Under the pieces are notes generated by a model that saw nothing but the letters and a program-made list of their open reading frames with translations, searched no databases and was not told the DNA's origin. Shown here one piece after another: positions 21,951 to 32,565 of a stretch of DNA of 64,000 bases (positions are counted from its first letter, which is position 1; the number at the start of each line of letters is the position of its first letter). The translations under genes were made by a program, and so were the position numbers. Source of the stretch: Bostrychus sinensis (taxonomy: Eukaryota > Chordata > Actinopteri > Gobiiformes > Eleotridae); the NCBI GenBank assembly GCA_020698575.1, contig CM036247.1, forward strand, positions 3,801,739 through 3,865,738. The letters run 5' to 3'.

Positions 21951-22092
21951 TGTCCCGGTCTAAAGTGGAGCTAGTCCTGGTTTAGTCCTGGTTTAGATCA
22001 TCGTTGGCGGTGAAGAGGAAGAAGCAGAAGTGGGGTTCTTCTGGTTGGTCCCATGTTGAAGGAGTTTGGGACATGGTGGAGATCGTTTGAAC
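21951..22092 (-). other. 5' leader exon part of the GPCR with splice acceptor
   Basis: On the minus strand a pyrimidine tract ending TCTCTTTTTCCAG (AG at 22094-22093) precedes GTTCAAACGATC, a good 3' splice site. The exon would begin at 22092 and continue without introns to the GPCR stop. It implies at least one upstream non-coding exon. Candidate first exons are at 39588 and 24210. Confidence 0.5.
21982..22074 (-). CDS. Upstream ORF in the GPCR leader (30 codons)
   Basis: An ATG in the near-ideal context CCACCATGT opens a 30-codon frame (starting MSQTPSTWDQPEE) that ends at a TAA 31 bases before the receptor ATG. The stop lies in a GGACTAAACCA copy of the 11-bp repeat that is dispersed through the window. 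A strong start this close to the receptor start would be expected to lower receptor translation. Whether the peptide itself matters is unknown. Confidence 0.45.
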   Translation of the reverse strand: MSQTPSTWDQPEEPHFCFFLFTANDDLNQD

Positions 22093-22457
22093 CTGGAAAA
22101 AGAGACAAAGACACATTTTAAAATGCTGGTTATAGACCCTTGATGGATGTTTTCAGAAATAAAACTGTCTCCTGCATAAACATTTAGATTGATTTTTTCT
22201 TCTGATTATTACTGAGTCTGATAATGTTCATGCTCAGATCCAGCACTGCAGCTGTGTGTACCTGTAATAAACACTGAGTAAACACCACAGAGCTGTGTTT
22301 AACAGACACACAACCATCTCAGATTTCATTACCTCAGACTGATCAGCATCTGTACTCAGGTAAAAGTACTGGTACTTCAGATAGTACACTGCTCAGTCCT
22401 ACTAAAAATACACAAAAGCAAAAACGTACTTTGAAAATGATCGCACAGCACAACAAA
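22093..22457. other. Putative intron sequence of the GPCR gene
   Basis: No coding sequence or transposon recognised. Confidence 0.4.
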
Positions 22458-22849
22458 ATCTACTACTGCAATAGTACTACTGCATCTACTACTACTACTG
22501 CTACTACTGCAGCTACAACTGCAGCTACTACTACTACTACTTCTACTGCATCTACTACTACTACTGCTACTACTGCAGCTACAACTGCAGCTACTACTAC
22601 TACTACTTCTACTGCATCTACTACTACTACTGCTACTACTGCAGCTACAACTGCAGCTACTACTACTACTACTTCTACTGCAGCTACTACTACTACTGCT
22701 ACTACTGCAGCTACAACTGCAGCTACTACTACTACTACTTCTACTGCATCTACTACTACTACTGCTACTACTGCAGCTACAACTGCAGCTACTACTACTA
22801 CTACTTCTACTGCAGCTACTACTACTACTACTGCAGCAACTACTACTAG

Positions 22850-22883
<34 letters not shown>

Positions 22884-22975
22884 GCAGCTACTACTACTAC
22901 TACTACAACTGCAGCTACTACTACTACTACTTCTACTGCAGCTACTACTACTACTACTGCAGCAACTACTACTAG

Positions 22976-23006
<31 letters not shown>

Positions 23007-23040
23007 GCAGCTACTACTACTACTACTACTTCTACTGCAG

Positions 23041-23075
<35 letters not shown>

Positions 23076-23597
23076 GCAGCTACTACTACTACTGCTACTA
23101 CTGCAGCTACTACTACTACTACTACTACTACTGCAGCTACTACTGCTACTACTACTACTGCTACTACTGCAGCTGCTACTACTACTACTTCTACTGCAGC
23201 TACTACTACTACTACTACTACTGCAGCTACTACTGCTACTACTACTACTGCTACTACTGCAGCTACTACTACTACTACTTCTACTGCAGCTACTACTACT
23301 ACTACTACTACTGCAGCTACTACTGCTACTACTGCTACTACTGCAGCTACTACTACTACTACTTCTACTGCAGCTACTACTACTACTACTACTACTGCAG
23401 CTACTACTGCTGCTACTACTACTGCTACTACTGCAGCTGCTACTGCTACTACTGCAGCAACTACTACTAGTACTACTAATACTACTACTACTACTACTAA
23501 TACTGCAGCTACTACTACTGCAGCAACTACTACTAGTACTACTAATACTACTACTACTACTGCTACTACTGCAGCTACTACTACTAATACTACTTCT
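22458..23597 (+). repeat. (CTA)n array with CTGCAG steps
   Basis: About 1.1 kb of CTACTACTACTGCAGCTA-type triplets, including TTCTACTGCA and AGTACTACTAAT variants. The early part has a composite unit of about 60 bp repeated several times (22480-22800). The triplet period leaves long open frames on both strands (poly-Thr/Ala on plus, poly-Val/Ala on minus), which are not genes. Confidence 0.97.
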
Positions 23598-23810
23598 ACC
23601 CGCTTTGCCACTGATGTAAAAAAAAAAAAGAAAAGAAAAGGAAATACAAATTTACAGATTTGTAAAAAAATTTTTTTTGAAGATTTATTGGAACAAAAAA
23701 AACCTTTTACTTATACTTAGAGACATATACCTCAGTATCTAGTAAACTTATCTAGTTACTGCCTACCTCTTGATGACCTTTTTAGTTCTGAATAATCTTA
23801 ATAATGAGTA

Positions 23811-23900
23811 ATAACCCACCCAGACACAGGGAGAACATGCAAACTCCACCTCGCATGGTCGGGGAATCAAACCCAGGACCTTCTTACTGTGAGGACCACT
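23811..23900 (-). repeat. Dispersed repeat fragment (GAGAACATGCAAACTCCACC)
   Basis: GGGAGAACATGCAAACTCC, AATCAAACCCAGGACC and TTCTTACTGTGAGGACCAC are in the order of the same dispersed family as 16735-16900, in inverse orientation. The 210 bases before it and 220 after it show nothing else. Confidence 0.55.
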
Positions 23901-24119
23901 GTACACTGAAATATAGAGCAGTATTGTTCAGGTCTGGAGCTGATGCACTTAAAACCTTTAGTTGAAAATACTCCACCAGGGCTGACATTTTGCCAGAGCA
24001 AGGCTTTGACACATTTATACTTTAGATTAGAAAATCCCCTGTCTCCTAAAAGAACTTAATGTTTTTAATCCAAATGCATTGTCCTCTGTGTAATCCGCCT
24101 GTTGTCATGCAGAGCTCTC

Positions 24120-24335
24120 CTCTCGCTCGGAGCGTTACATCAGTGTCGTGCCGGAGCGCAGTAACAGCTCGTGACCTCTGACCCCTCCCCCCCGCTCTGA
24201 TCTGCTCACGTGCGTCTCCCTCTGCTCCGACATCATCGCGTCATAATCCAACAGCTGCTGCGCTCGTAGTAAACAAAGACCCGCTCTAATCCTGCACTGC
24301 TGAAGACGCCGCCGAGCTTTTACTGTACACACATC
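24120..24335 (-). promoter_or_regulatory. CpG-rich patch, candidate promoter or first exon
   Basis: About 20 CpG dinucleotides occur in roughly 200 bases, far above the neighbours. It contains a CACGTG E-box (24207-24212 area), a C-rich GC-box-like run and a CG-rich 65-codon minus-strand frame. On the minus strand GACGCAC followed by GTGAGC (GT at 24209-24208) is a usable 5' splice site pointing toward the acceptor at 22094. It could be an alternative first exon of the GPCR, or an unrelated CpG island. Confidence 0.4.
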
Positions 24336-24360
24336 AGAAAAAACAGGACTGGAGACATGT

Positions 24361-24690
24361 AAGGGTACAGAGGAGGGACAGTGGAGATATGGGTACAGAG
24401 GAGGGACAGTGGAGATATGGGTACAGAGGAGGGACAGTGGATATATGAGTACAGAGGAGGGACAGTTGGATATATGAGTACAGAGGAGGGACAGTGGATA
24501 TATGGGTACAGAGGAGGGACAGTGGAGATATGGGTACAGAGGAGGGACAGTGGATATATGAGTACAGAGGAGGGACAGTTGGATATATGAGTACAGAGGA
24601 GGGACAGTGGATATATGAGTACAGAGGAGGGACAGTGGAGATATGGGTACAGAGGAGGGACATTGGATATATGGTACAGAGGAGGGTAGT
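24361..24690 (+). repeat. 28-bp minisatellite derived from LINE coding sequence
   Basis: About 12 copies of a ~28-bp unit, GTACAGAGGAGGGACAGTGG followed by ATATATGG or AGATATGG. In one frame a unit reads VQRRDSGYM. The array runs directly into a LINE C-terminal coding remnant at 24726-24857, where the related element normally has a single such peptide in its reverse transcriptase C-terminus. The 28-bp period shifts the frame at each copy. Confidence 0.9.
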
Positions 24691-24725
24691 GAGGAGCAGA
24701 AAGATGAGGCTGAGGTTAGAGCTGG

Positions 24726-24857
24726 AGGCCTAGAGGAAGACCAAAGAGGAGGTTTATGGATGCAGTGAAAGAGAACATGAAGTTAGTTGGTGTGAGAGAG
24801 GAGGATGCAGAGGAGAGGGTCAGAGGGAGGCAGAGGATTCACTGTGGACTCCTCTGA
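24726..24857 (+). pseudogene. LINE C-terminal coding remnant
   Basis: A frame of 43 codons plus stop encodes RPRGRPKRRFMDAVKENM, then LVGVREEDAEERV, ending IHCGLL and TGA. This is the C-terminal end of a common fish non-LTR reverse transcriptase (recognised from memory). The upstream part of the ORF is replaced by the 28-bp array. Confidence 0.75.
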
Positions 24858-24944
24858 AGGGAACAGAGGAGGAGTAGTCCTGTCCTGTATATGAGTCTGT
24901 GACAGAGTGCCTTGGCTCTGTAACAGGAGCTGTTTATCCCACAG

Positions 24945-25558
24945 CAGTGGCTCTGATGCAGCGTGGCTCTGATGCAGTGTGGCTCTGATGCAGCGTGGCT
25001 CTGATGCAGCGTGGCTCTGATGCAGCGTGGCTCTGATGGCAGCGTGGCTCTGATGACAGTGTGGCTCTGATGCAGCGTGGCCCTGATGCAGTGTGGCTCT
25101 GATGGCAGTGTGGCTCTGATGGCAGTGTGGCTCTGATGGCAGCGTGGCTCTGATGCAGCGTGGCTCTGATGCAGCGTGGCTCTGATGCAGCGTGGCTCTG
25201 ATGGCAGCGTGGCTCTGATGCAGCGTGGCTCTGATGACAGTGTGGCTCTGATGGCAGTGTGGCTCTGATGGCAGTGTGGCTCTGATGGCAGTGTGGCTCT
25301 GATGCAGCGTGGCTCTGATGGCAGCGTGGCTCTGATGGCAGCGTGGCTCTGATGCAGTGTGGCTCTGATGCAGTGTGGCTCTGATGGCAGCGTGGCTCTG
25401 ATGGCAGCGTGGCTCTGATGCAGCGTGGCTCTGATGCAGCGTGGCTCTGATGCAGCGTGGCTCTGATGCAGCGTGGCTCTGATGCAGCGTGGCTCTGATG
25501 CAGCGTGGCTCTGATGCAGCGTGGCTCTGATGGCAGCGTGGCTCTGATGCAGCGTGTG
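24945..25558 (+). repeat. 16/17-bp GGCTCTGATGCAGCGT minisatellite
   Basis: About 37 units alternate between GGCTCTGATGCAGCGT (16 bp) and GGCTCTGATGGCAGCGT (17 bp), with GTGTGG variants. The 268-codon minus frame across it is repeat translation. Confidence 0.97.
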
Positions 25559-26660
25559 CCAGTAAACCTTGTAATCAGAGTTTTTGTAAAGCCTTACTTT
25601 TAAGCAGTTTGAGAGAGATACAGTTAATTTGCTGACTCCTGTCACATGATCTGCAGTCTGTCCTCACAGCTGACCTGCTGCATGCTGTGCCCAACAAAAT
25701 AACATTGTGCTCTGTTTGTGTGGATTTGTAGCAGAGCTGAACAGGGGAAGCTGAAGATTGAGCTCTCATCTACAGGAGCTGGCTCTCCTGATCCACAGCT
25801 GGCTCGTTTATGAACGACCCATCACTAGTGGTTCCCAACCTGGGGTCCGGGACTCCCCAGGGGTGCACCAGAGATCACAGGAGGTCCACAGAGCTTCGTC
25901 AGTTCTGAGGTTAAGATTTTAAATCAGTTGGTGTAAGTTAAATCTTCAAGCTTCAAGGTTTGTGACTCTCTGTCTTTGAGGACCATGTGACCCACTGCTT
26001 ACGCTCCAGGAGCTAACTTTGTCCTACAGCGTTCAGCCCAGACACCAAACATCAGCTCAAGTAAAGTTCCCTTCCAGCTGCTCTCTTTCCTTCAGGGGTC
26101 ACAACACTTCCTGACACTGCTACATCTACAGCTCAGTATTTTTCTGTGAGGAGTCACACAGCACAGCTGGTAATGCAGTGGACTACATCACACATCTGGA
26201 ACCATCTGGAACTACTGAGCACAAATACCACAGTTTGATCTCAGGAGGGCAGCACTCAGAAGGTTTTCACCACAAAATGTGAATTATAAATGTTTTTTAC
26301 TAAACAGTCAAAGACCAGTGAGCTGTGTTACTAAAGCTCTGTTACAGTTTATCAGCTTAAAAAGTGGTTTAAGGTTGAGTTAAACTTTAAGATCAGATGA
26401 TTCCTGTACAATATGAACAACAGCCGTCCTCTTAAAACCATCCAACATGAACATCACCTGGGGGCCCGTGGGCCACATCAGGCCTGCCTCAGCTTCACAT
26501 CTGGCCTGCAGAGTAAAGTCGGACAATTTTTGCATTTTTTTAGACAATTGGACGATTTTGGTCAGGAAGATGTCCAGACAACTATGTGACTGAAGGACTC
26601 CAGCTTGTCTCAGTTCGGGAGCTTACTCTGCAGGTCATGGGAAACATCCAAAATCTCTTT
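25559..26660. other. Mostly unannotated; one hAT-like end at 25825-25900
   Basis: AGTGGTTCCCAACCTGGGG followed by TCCGGGACTCCCCAGGGG resembles the terminus of a well-known vertebrate hAT-type repeat. The opposite end was not found. No gene is supported in the rest. Confidence 0.45.
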
Positions 26661-27584
26661 GGCTGAATCCGAATTCCTAAAATTATAGCTCCTACCTCCT
26701 GTTCCTTAACCTTTGAGAGCTACATCATGAGGTCAACAGTAAGACTCCTCCTGCAGTGAGGAGAAGGAGCTTCATCCTAACCCAGCGGCAGAAACAACGA
26801 GGGAAGTCACGTGGACCTACAGCTGTTTAATAAAAACTACACCACCCAGGAAATGGACTACAATAAGCGCACCTTATCCTCCACTGCAGCGCTAATTTAA
26901 ATGAGCTTTTTAACATTACAATGTACAGAAATAACCTGAAATCAGTCCATATAAGAGAAGATACTGCTCTGTTTAATAAAGAGCTCTGCACTAACTCCAC
27001 AGACTCTAGAATCATCTGTGACTCACACAAACTCAGGTTTAAACCTGAAACTCTGCTGTAATCCAGGCTTTGGTAAATATTCTGAGACTCAGCGACAGCA
27101 GCTCTGCTCTCTGCTCTGGAGTCAGCAACATTAACACAGCCACACTGAACGCCACTGTGGATTTATGCTAATGAGCCACGCGGTTTTTAAGTTTTGTTTT
27201 TCTAAAATGTAAACAAAAGTGCTCAGAGCAGCTCCAGCTCACAGCGGTGCACAATAATCATTTATCAGGAGTCAGACTCAGACTCTGTGGAGGCTCCAAG
27301 TCTTTTATAAAGTCAGGTTTATTCAGATCATTTTATGGAATAAAGTCTGAGGCAGTGACATTTTTAACTCACATCACACAGAGATCGGCCTCACTCGGCT
27401 GAGTTCAGAGAAACTCGGGAGATGTCGCATAGCTCTTTGCTCCTTGCTGGATGGTAAGGAACTTCTGGAGCTTCCTATGCTAAAGGAGCTATTTAAGGAA
27501 ACAATGAAGCTCCTTTCCCTAACTCCTTCCTTACTGTAAGGAGCTAGAAAGTTCCTTGACAATTTTCCCTTTTCGGATTGAGCC
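26661..27584. mobile_element. TIR element, GGCTCAATCCGAA family
   Basis: The left end GGCTGAATCCGAATTCC and the right end (GGCTCAATCCGAAAAGGG on the minus strand) are inverted. AAGGAGCTTCAT words occur near both ends in opposite orientation. The interior has no transposase. The flanks share only TTT, so the target duplication is undecided. Confidence 0.65.
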
Positions 27585-27639
27585 TTTATCTTTTAAGCTC
27601 AAAACTGCAATAGAAATATTTTGCTCAGCAGCAGAGACA

Positions 27640-29346
27640 CCACACAACCTCCTCTCCTCTGTCCTCCTCCCTCCTTCCTCTCCTCCCTCCTCCTCCCTCC
27701 TCCTCTCTCCTCCTCCTCCCTCCTCCTCCCTCCTCCTCTCTCCTCCTCCTCCTCTCTTCTCCTCTCTCCTCCTCCTCCCTCCTCCTCCCTCCTCCTCTCT
27801 CCTCCTCCTCCTCTCTTCTCCTCTCTCCTCCTCCCTCCTTCCTCTCCTCCCTCCTCCTCCCTCCTCCTCTCTCCTCCTCCTCTCTCCTCCTCCTCCTCTC
27901 TTCTCCTCTCTCCTCCTCCCTCCTTCCTCTCCTCTCTCCTCCTCCTCCATCCTCCTCTGTTCTCCGCTCTCCTCTTTCTCCCTCCTTCCTCTCCTCTCTC
28001 CTCTCTCCTCTCTCCTCCTCCTCCTCTCTTCTCCTCTCTCCTCCTCTCTGCTCCCTTCTCTCTCCTCCTGGCTCCTTCCTCTCCTCCCTCCTCCTCTTCT
28101 CTCTCCTCCTCCTCTCTCCTCCTCCTCTCTCCTCCTCTCTGCTCCCTCCTCTGTCCTCCTCCCTCCTTCCTCTCCTCTCTTCTCCTCTCTCCTCCTCCTC
28201 CCTCCTCCTCCCTCCTCCTCTCTCCTCCTCCTCCTCTCTTCTCCTCTCTCCTCCTCCCTCCTTCCTCTCCTCCCTCCTCCTCCCTCCTCCTCTCTCCTCC
28301 TCCTCTCTCCTCCTCCTCCTCTCTTCTCCTCTCTCCTCCTCCCTCCTTCCTCTCCTCTCTCCTCCTCCTCCATCCTCCTCTGTTCTCCGCTCTCCTCTTT
28401 CTCCCTCCTTCCTCTCCTCTCTCCTCTCTCCTCTCTCCTCCTCTCTGCTCCCTTCTCTCTCCTCCTGGCTCCTTCCTCTCCTCCCTCCTCCTCTTCTCTC
28501 TCCTCCTCCTCTCTCCTCCTCCTCTCTCCTCCTCTCTGCTCCCTCCTCTGTCCTCCTCCCTCCTTCCTCTCCTCTCTTCTCCTCTCTCCTCCTCCTCCCT
28601 CCTCCTCTCTTCTCCTATCTGCTCCCTCCTCTCTCCTCCTCCCTCCTTCTTCTTCTCCCTCCTCCTCTCTCCTCCTCCTCCTCCTCTCTCCTCCTCTCTG
28701 CTCCCTCCTCTGTCCTCCTCCCTCCTTCCTCTCCTCTCTTCTCCTCTCTCCTCCTCCTCCCTCCTCCTCTCTTCTCCTATCTGCTCCCTCCTCTCTCCTC
28801 CTCCCTCCTTCTTCTTCTCCCTCCTCCTCTCTCCTCCTCCTCTCTCCTCTCTCCTCCTCTCTGCTCCCTTCTCTCTCCTCCTGGCTCCTTCCTCTCCTCC
28901 CTCCTCCTCTTCTCTCTCCTCCTCCTCTCTCCTCCTCCTCTCTCCTCCTCTCTGCTCCCTCCTCTGTCCTCCTCCCTCCTTCCTCTCCTCTCTTCTCCTC
29001 TCTCCTCCTCCTCCCTCCTCCTCTCTTCTCCTATCTGCTCCCTCCTCTCTCCTCCTCCCTCCTTCTTCTTCTCCCTCCTCCTCTCTCCTCCTCCTCCTCC
29101 TCTCTCCTCCTCTCTGCTCCCTCCTCTGTCCTCCTCCCTCCTTCCTCTCCTCTCTTCTCCTCTCTCCTCCTCCTCCCTCCTCCTCTCTTCTCCTATCTGC
29201 TCCCTCCTCTCTCCTCCTCCCTCCTTCTTCTTCTCCCTCCTCCTCTCTCCTCCTCCTCCTCCTCTCTCCTCCTCTCTGCTCCCTCCTCTCTCCTCCTCCT
29301 CCTCCTCCTCCTCTCTCCTCCTCTCTGCTCCCTCCTCTCTCCTCCT
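27640..29346 (+). repeat. 1.7-kb CT-rich (CTCCTC) array
   Basis: Almost every base of the plus strand is C or T, built from TCCTCC, CTCTCC and TTCCTC units. A higher-order repeat near 163 bp is marked by CTCCTATCTGCTCCC at about 28612, 28775, 29029 and 29190. Long Pro/Ser/Leu and Glu/Arg frames are translation of the repeat. Confidence 0.97.
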
Positions 29347-29950
29347 CACAGTGAGATACTCCTCAGAGTCAGTAAACCGCAGACATCAGTGAAGCGACTA
29401 AATCTGCTCGAGTGAATATAACTGGGGGAGGACAGCCTGAGCGATGTACAGCAGAGGTTCTCAACCTGCGGTAGGGGTCCCTCTGCAGTAACAGTACAAA
29501 CATGTTTCAGCAAAAAAACAGTCCTGGTTTAGTCCTGGTTTACTTCTGGTTTAGTCCTGGTCCAGACCTGGTTTGGCCGTGTTTTTTAGCCCAGACCACA
29601 GCTGGCTCATTAGTCCAGTCTTTGTGGAGCCTGAATGAAAACTCTGCACAGGCTCCAAGGACCCGTCTCTCTCTAACTCGTCTGACTGTGGCCCCCAATT
29701 TCATAATGTGTCACTGAAACTACACCAAACCTGTCCCTGGAACCACATCTGGGACCTGGTCTAGGTAGTCCTGGTTTAGACCCAGTTTAATCCTGATTTA
29801 GACCCGGTTTAGTCCTGGTTAAGTCCTGGTTTAGTCCTGGTTTTATTGTGTTTTGCCCTACACATAATCCTTGGTTTAGTCCTGGGTCGACTCCCCTTTA
29901 GTCCCAGATTTAGTCTTGGTTTTAGTCCTGTTTCCTTACTTAATTCACTC
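29347..29950 (+). repeat. Scattered 11-bp TTTAGTCCTGG repeats
   Basis: 29516-29585 and 29760-29945 hold degenerate copies of CCTGGTTTAGT, with related forms GACCTGGTTTGG and GACCCGGTTTAG. The segment between (29586-29755) shows no gene. AGAGGTTCTCAACCTGCGG near 29452 resembles a hAT-type terminus. Confidence 0.7.
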
Positions 29951-30393
29951 TCAGCTTGTTGTTAGAGCTTCTCTGGCTTTGGCCCTGGTTTAGTCCAAGT
30001 CCAGTCCTTGTAACCACTGCACCAAAGAAATCCTGATTGTGTTACATTATATTTTCCAATCATCCATCATCAACTCAAACCTCAGTGTGTGTAACTCCTA
30101 CTGCTCCCAGGACAACCTCTGACACTCTCTCCTGTCCGAACCAGGACCAGATCCCACCGAGGAGAGAGGCACAAGCTGTGGTTTCAATATTTAATCCTAA
30201 AAAGTTGCTCAAGCAGAAGCTTCTACACTACGAGCATCTCCAGTGTCTCCTCTGGGGCCACCACAGCCCATCGTCTGCCCCTCAATGTGCAGGGATTTGC
30301 GTGTTAATTTAAAATATGGGTTTTGCAGATCCCGATGCAAGCCCGTCCTTTTATCCAGGCCTGGGACTGCCACAAAGAAGTGACGAGGAATGT
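29951..30393. other. Unannotated stretch
   Basis: Includes TTTTATCCAGGCCTGGGACTG (30351-30371), which recurs as TTTATCCAGGCTTAGGACTG at 38891, so part is a dispersed repeat. No gene supported. Confidence 0.45.
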
Positions 30394-30484
30394 TAGTAAG
30401 TAAATAGGTAAGAGCCTCCTGCAGTTGGTCAGGTCTGGGTTATTTGCCCAAAGAATGAGGTCAGCTGACTCCCTGCAGATACTG
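30394..30484 (-). repeat. Left arm of a ~95-bp inverted repeat
   Basis: Read on the minus strand, this segment matches 31522-31620 (CAGTATCTGCAGGGAGTCAG through CTCTTACCTATTT), with one ~10-base insertion in the right arm. The two arms lie about 1.04 kb apart and enclose a Tc1 relic and a TIR element. Confidence 0.88.
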
Positions 30485-30692
30485 AAGGACCAGGTTACTC
30501 CATCAATGGATATTTTCTTCCCTGATGGCACTGGGCTTATTCTAAGATGACAATGCCAGGATTCATCAAGCGCAAAATGTGACAGAGTGGTTCAGGAGCA
30601 TGAGACATCATTATCAGACATGGACTGGCCACCACAGAGTCCAGACCTTAACCCCAAGGAAAATCTTTGGGATGTTGTAGCCCACGTGACCT
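30485..30692 (+). pseudogene. Tc1/mariner transposase C-terminal relic
   Basis: In three shifting frames the translation gives FPDGTGL, then DDNARIHQAQNVTEWF (30546 on), then DMDWPPQSPDLNPKENLWDV. These are the second catalytic Asp and the terminal Glu blocks of a DD34E Tc1 transposase. A stop before DDNARIH and a frameshift near 30605 break it. The N-terminal DNA-binding part is missing. Confidence 0.85.
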
Positions 30693-30747
30693 AGACTATC
30701 TCACTTCCGGTTACCACCCTGGCGAGTTGGAGACTGCTTAAGTCCAT

Positions 30748-31283
30748 AGCTGTGTCCCAATTCAGCGGCTGCAGCCTTCGTCGGCTACATCTGAGGCTGA
30801 TTACGTCACAGTCGGCGCGACAGGGCTGTCCCAGTTCGAAGGCTACTTCAAATGCAGCCCACGAATGCGACCTTCCTTTCTCGCTGAACGAAGGCTGCAT
30901 CGGGTGCATCCTTCGCGGCCCAACATATCCCATGATTCACTGCGCGCTGCTTGTCTGACGTTCGAAGATGGCAGAGGCGGAGAGAGCTGCTCAAACTCCT
31001 CCAAGAGTAAATTAAACAAAATAAAAAATTAAATAAGTGTAATTTCTGGCTCCATTTCTGCTTATGTGACCAATGAATAAAGTAAATTAGCAAGCAGCTG
31101 CGGTCCTGGTTGCTAGGCGACAGCAGCGCAAACGTGAGAGGAGGAGCAGCTGTTGACGTACGCTCCGTGGACCGGACCGTCCCATTTCGGCTCGGCCTTT
31201 GCGGTCCACGAAGGCCACAAGAAGGAGTCGCCTCCGTGGACCGCGACCTTCGAAGGCTGCAGCCGTTGAATTGGGACACAGCT
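30748..31283. mobile_element. TIR element, AGCTGTGTCCCAATTCA family
   Basis: The left end AGCTGTGTCCCAATTCAG plus CGGCTGCAGCCTTCG has an inverted counterpart at 31247-31283. CAT flanks both sides, a possible 3-bp target duplication. CpG-rich internal GGACCG/CGGTCC words lie near 31160-31245. There is no transposase. Confidence 0.82.
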
Positions 31284-31521
31284 CATGGATGTATTATTAG
31301 ACCTGGATCGGGCACCACCCCCTCTGCCTTGATGCCAAATTTACCAGCGGCCGCTCCGTGGAACTGCAGTGCCGCCCAGAAAGAATTTTTCCTATAGAGC
31401 GCAAAACTTGTCTCGCTGACTTACCTCAGCGTCGGCCATGTTGCTTGCCCATTGTGGTAACTAATGAGTCGGACCATGCAGTCATCATTCCAGCTCGAAC
31501 ACGTATCACTTCAAAGCTCAA

Positions 31522-31620
31522 CAGTATCTGCAGGGAGTCAGCTGACCTCATTCTTTGGACACATAACGTCACTGAACCCAGACCTGACCAACTGCAGGAG
31601 GCTCTTACCTATTTGCTTAG
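31522..31620 (+). repeat. Right arm of the ~95-bp inverted repeat
   Basis: Pairs with 30394-30484. The arm carries an extra ACATAACGTCACTG-like stretch compared with the left arm. Confidence 0.88.
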
Positions 31621-32565
31621 TTAAATCCAGGTGGAGACTTTTTTGGCCAGGCAGTGTAAAAAGAGTCTGTGACAGATTGGTCTTAAAGCAGAGGAGTCTC
31701 ATTAATTCGTCACTCTCCATTTCTCATTCTGTCGTCAGATGAAGATTAAAACTCCTCAGATCAGCTCTGTGCCTCCCAGAACCACAGGCCAGAGGGAAGA
31801 AAGGGAAAATAAATGTACCAGAACAAAAAGTCAGCCAAAAATGGGCGAATTGTGACCCTTAAATAAAAAAGAGGCAGCTTTCTTTGCCTTTTAGTTGAGC
31901 ATTTAAGGTTGATTGAGGAGTGCACTGTGGTTAGAAATCCAACCACACTCTTTGTGCCAGTTCCAAGCCTGGATAAATGGAGAGAGTTGTGTGTCAGCCT
32001 CAGTGCCTTCTCTCAGCCTCTGATGTGGACTTGGATAAGGAACATTTGTTGAAAAAAAAGCTGAATATTTTTTCACCTACTGCTGAAATAAATATTCTGG
32101 ACAGAGCAGGCTGCAGTAGAAGCTCAAGTGATTGCTCCTTTTACGTTTATTTTCACCGCCTCAAACAGACGCATGCAAATTCTGTCCTCCACAAACAATA
32201 AAGCAATTTACAGATAAGAAACACTAATAAGCAACCTTAAGGAAAGTCTCTGATGTTATATTACGCATCCACTATCTTAATTTGAGTCAGCCCAAAGCAG
32301 TATTTCCCTTCACATCCACTGTGCTTCAGTGTAGGCGCCACCCTGGTTCTCTTTATTAGATGTGAATCATAAATTGGATTTTAAGGATATTAAAAGCAAG
32401 ACAATGCAGATGAATAGGGATTTCTATGTGAAACTTCTCCTGTAGATCACTGATATCAACATGAAAAAAAAATGTATTGCAAGGTTTTCATTATTTAATG
32501 TTTAAAATGAAAACTAGGCATTCAATTCACAAATTTGCAGATATTAAAAAAAAAAAAAATCTGAA
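31621..32565. other. Unannotated stretch
   Basis: No supported gene. The segment before it (31380-31510) translates to LPQRRPCCLPIVVTNESDHA, which could be an LTR-retrotransposon polyprotein scrap, but it is too short to call. Confidence 0.4.

Noticed and set aside
22431..23720. 429-codon Thr/Ala-rich frame resembling a mucin or antifreeze-like protein
   Set aside because: Triplet repeat translation with no signal peptide; the minus strand is open too.
31358..31624. Possible LTR-retrotransposon polyprotein piece (LPIVVTNESDHAVIIPARTR)
   Set aside because: It looks protein-like, but only about 40 residues fit and no LTR or neighbouring domain is visible, so it was not annotated as a gene.
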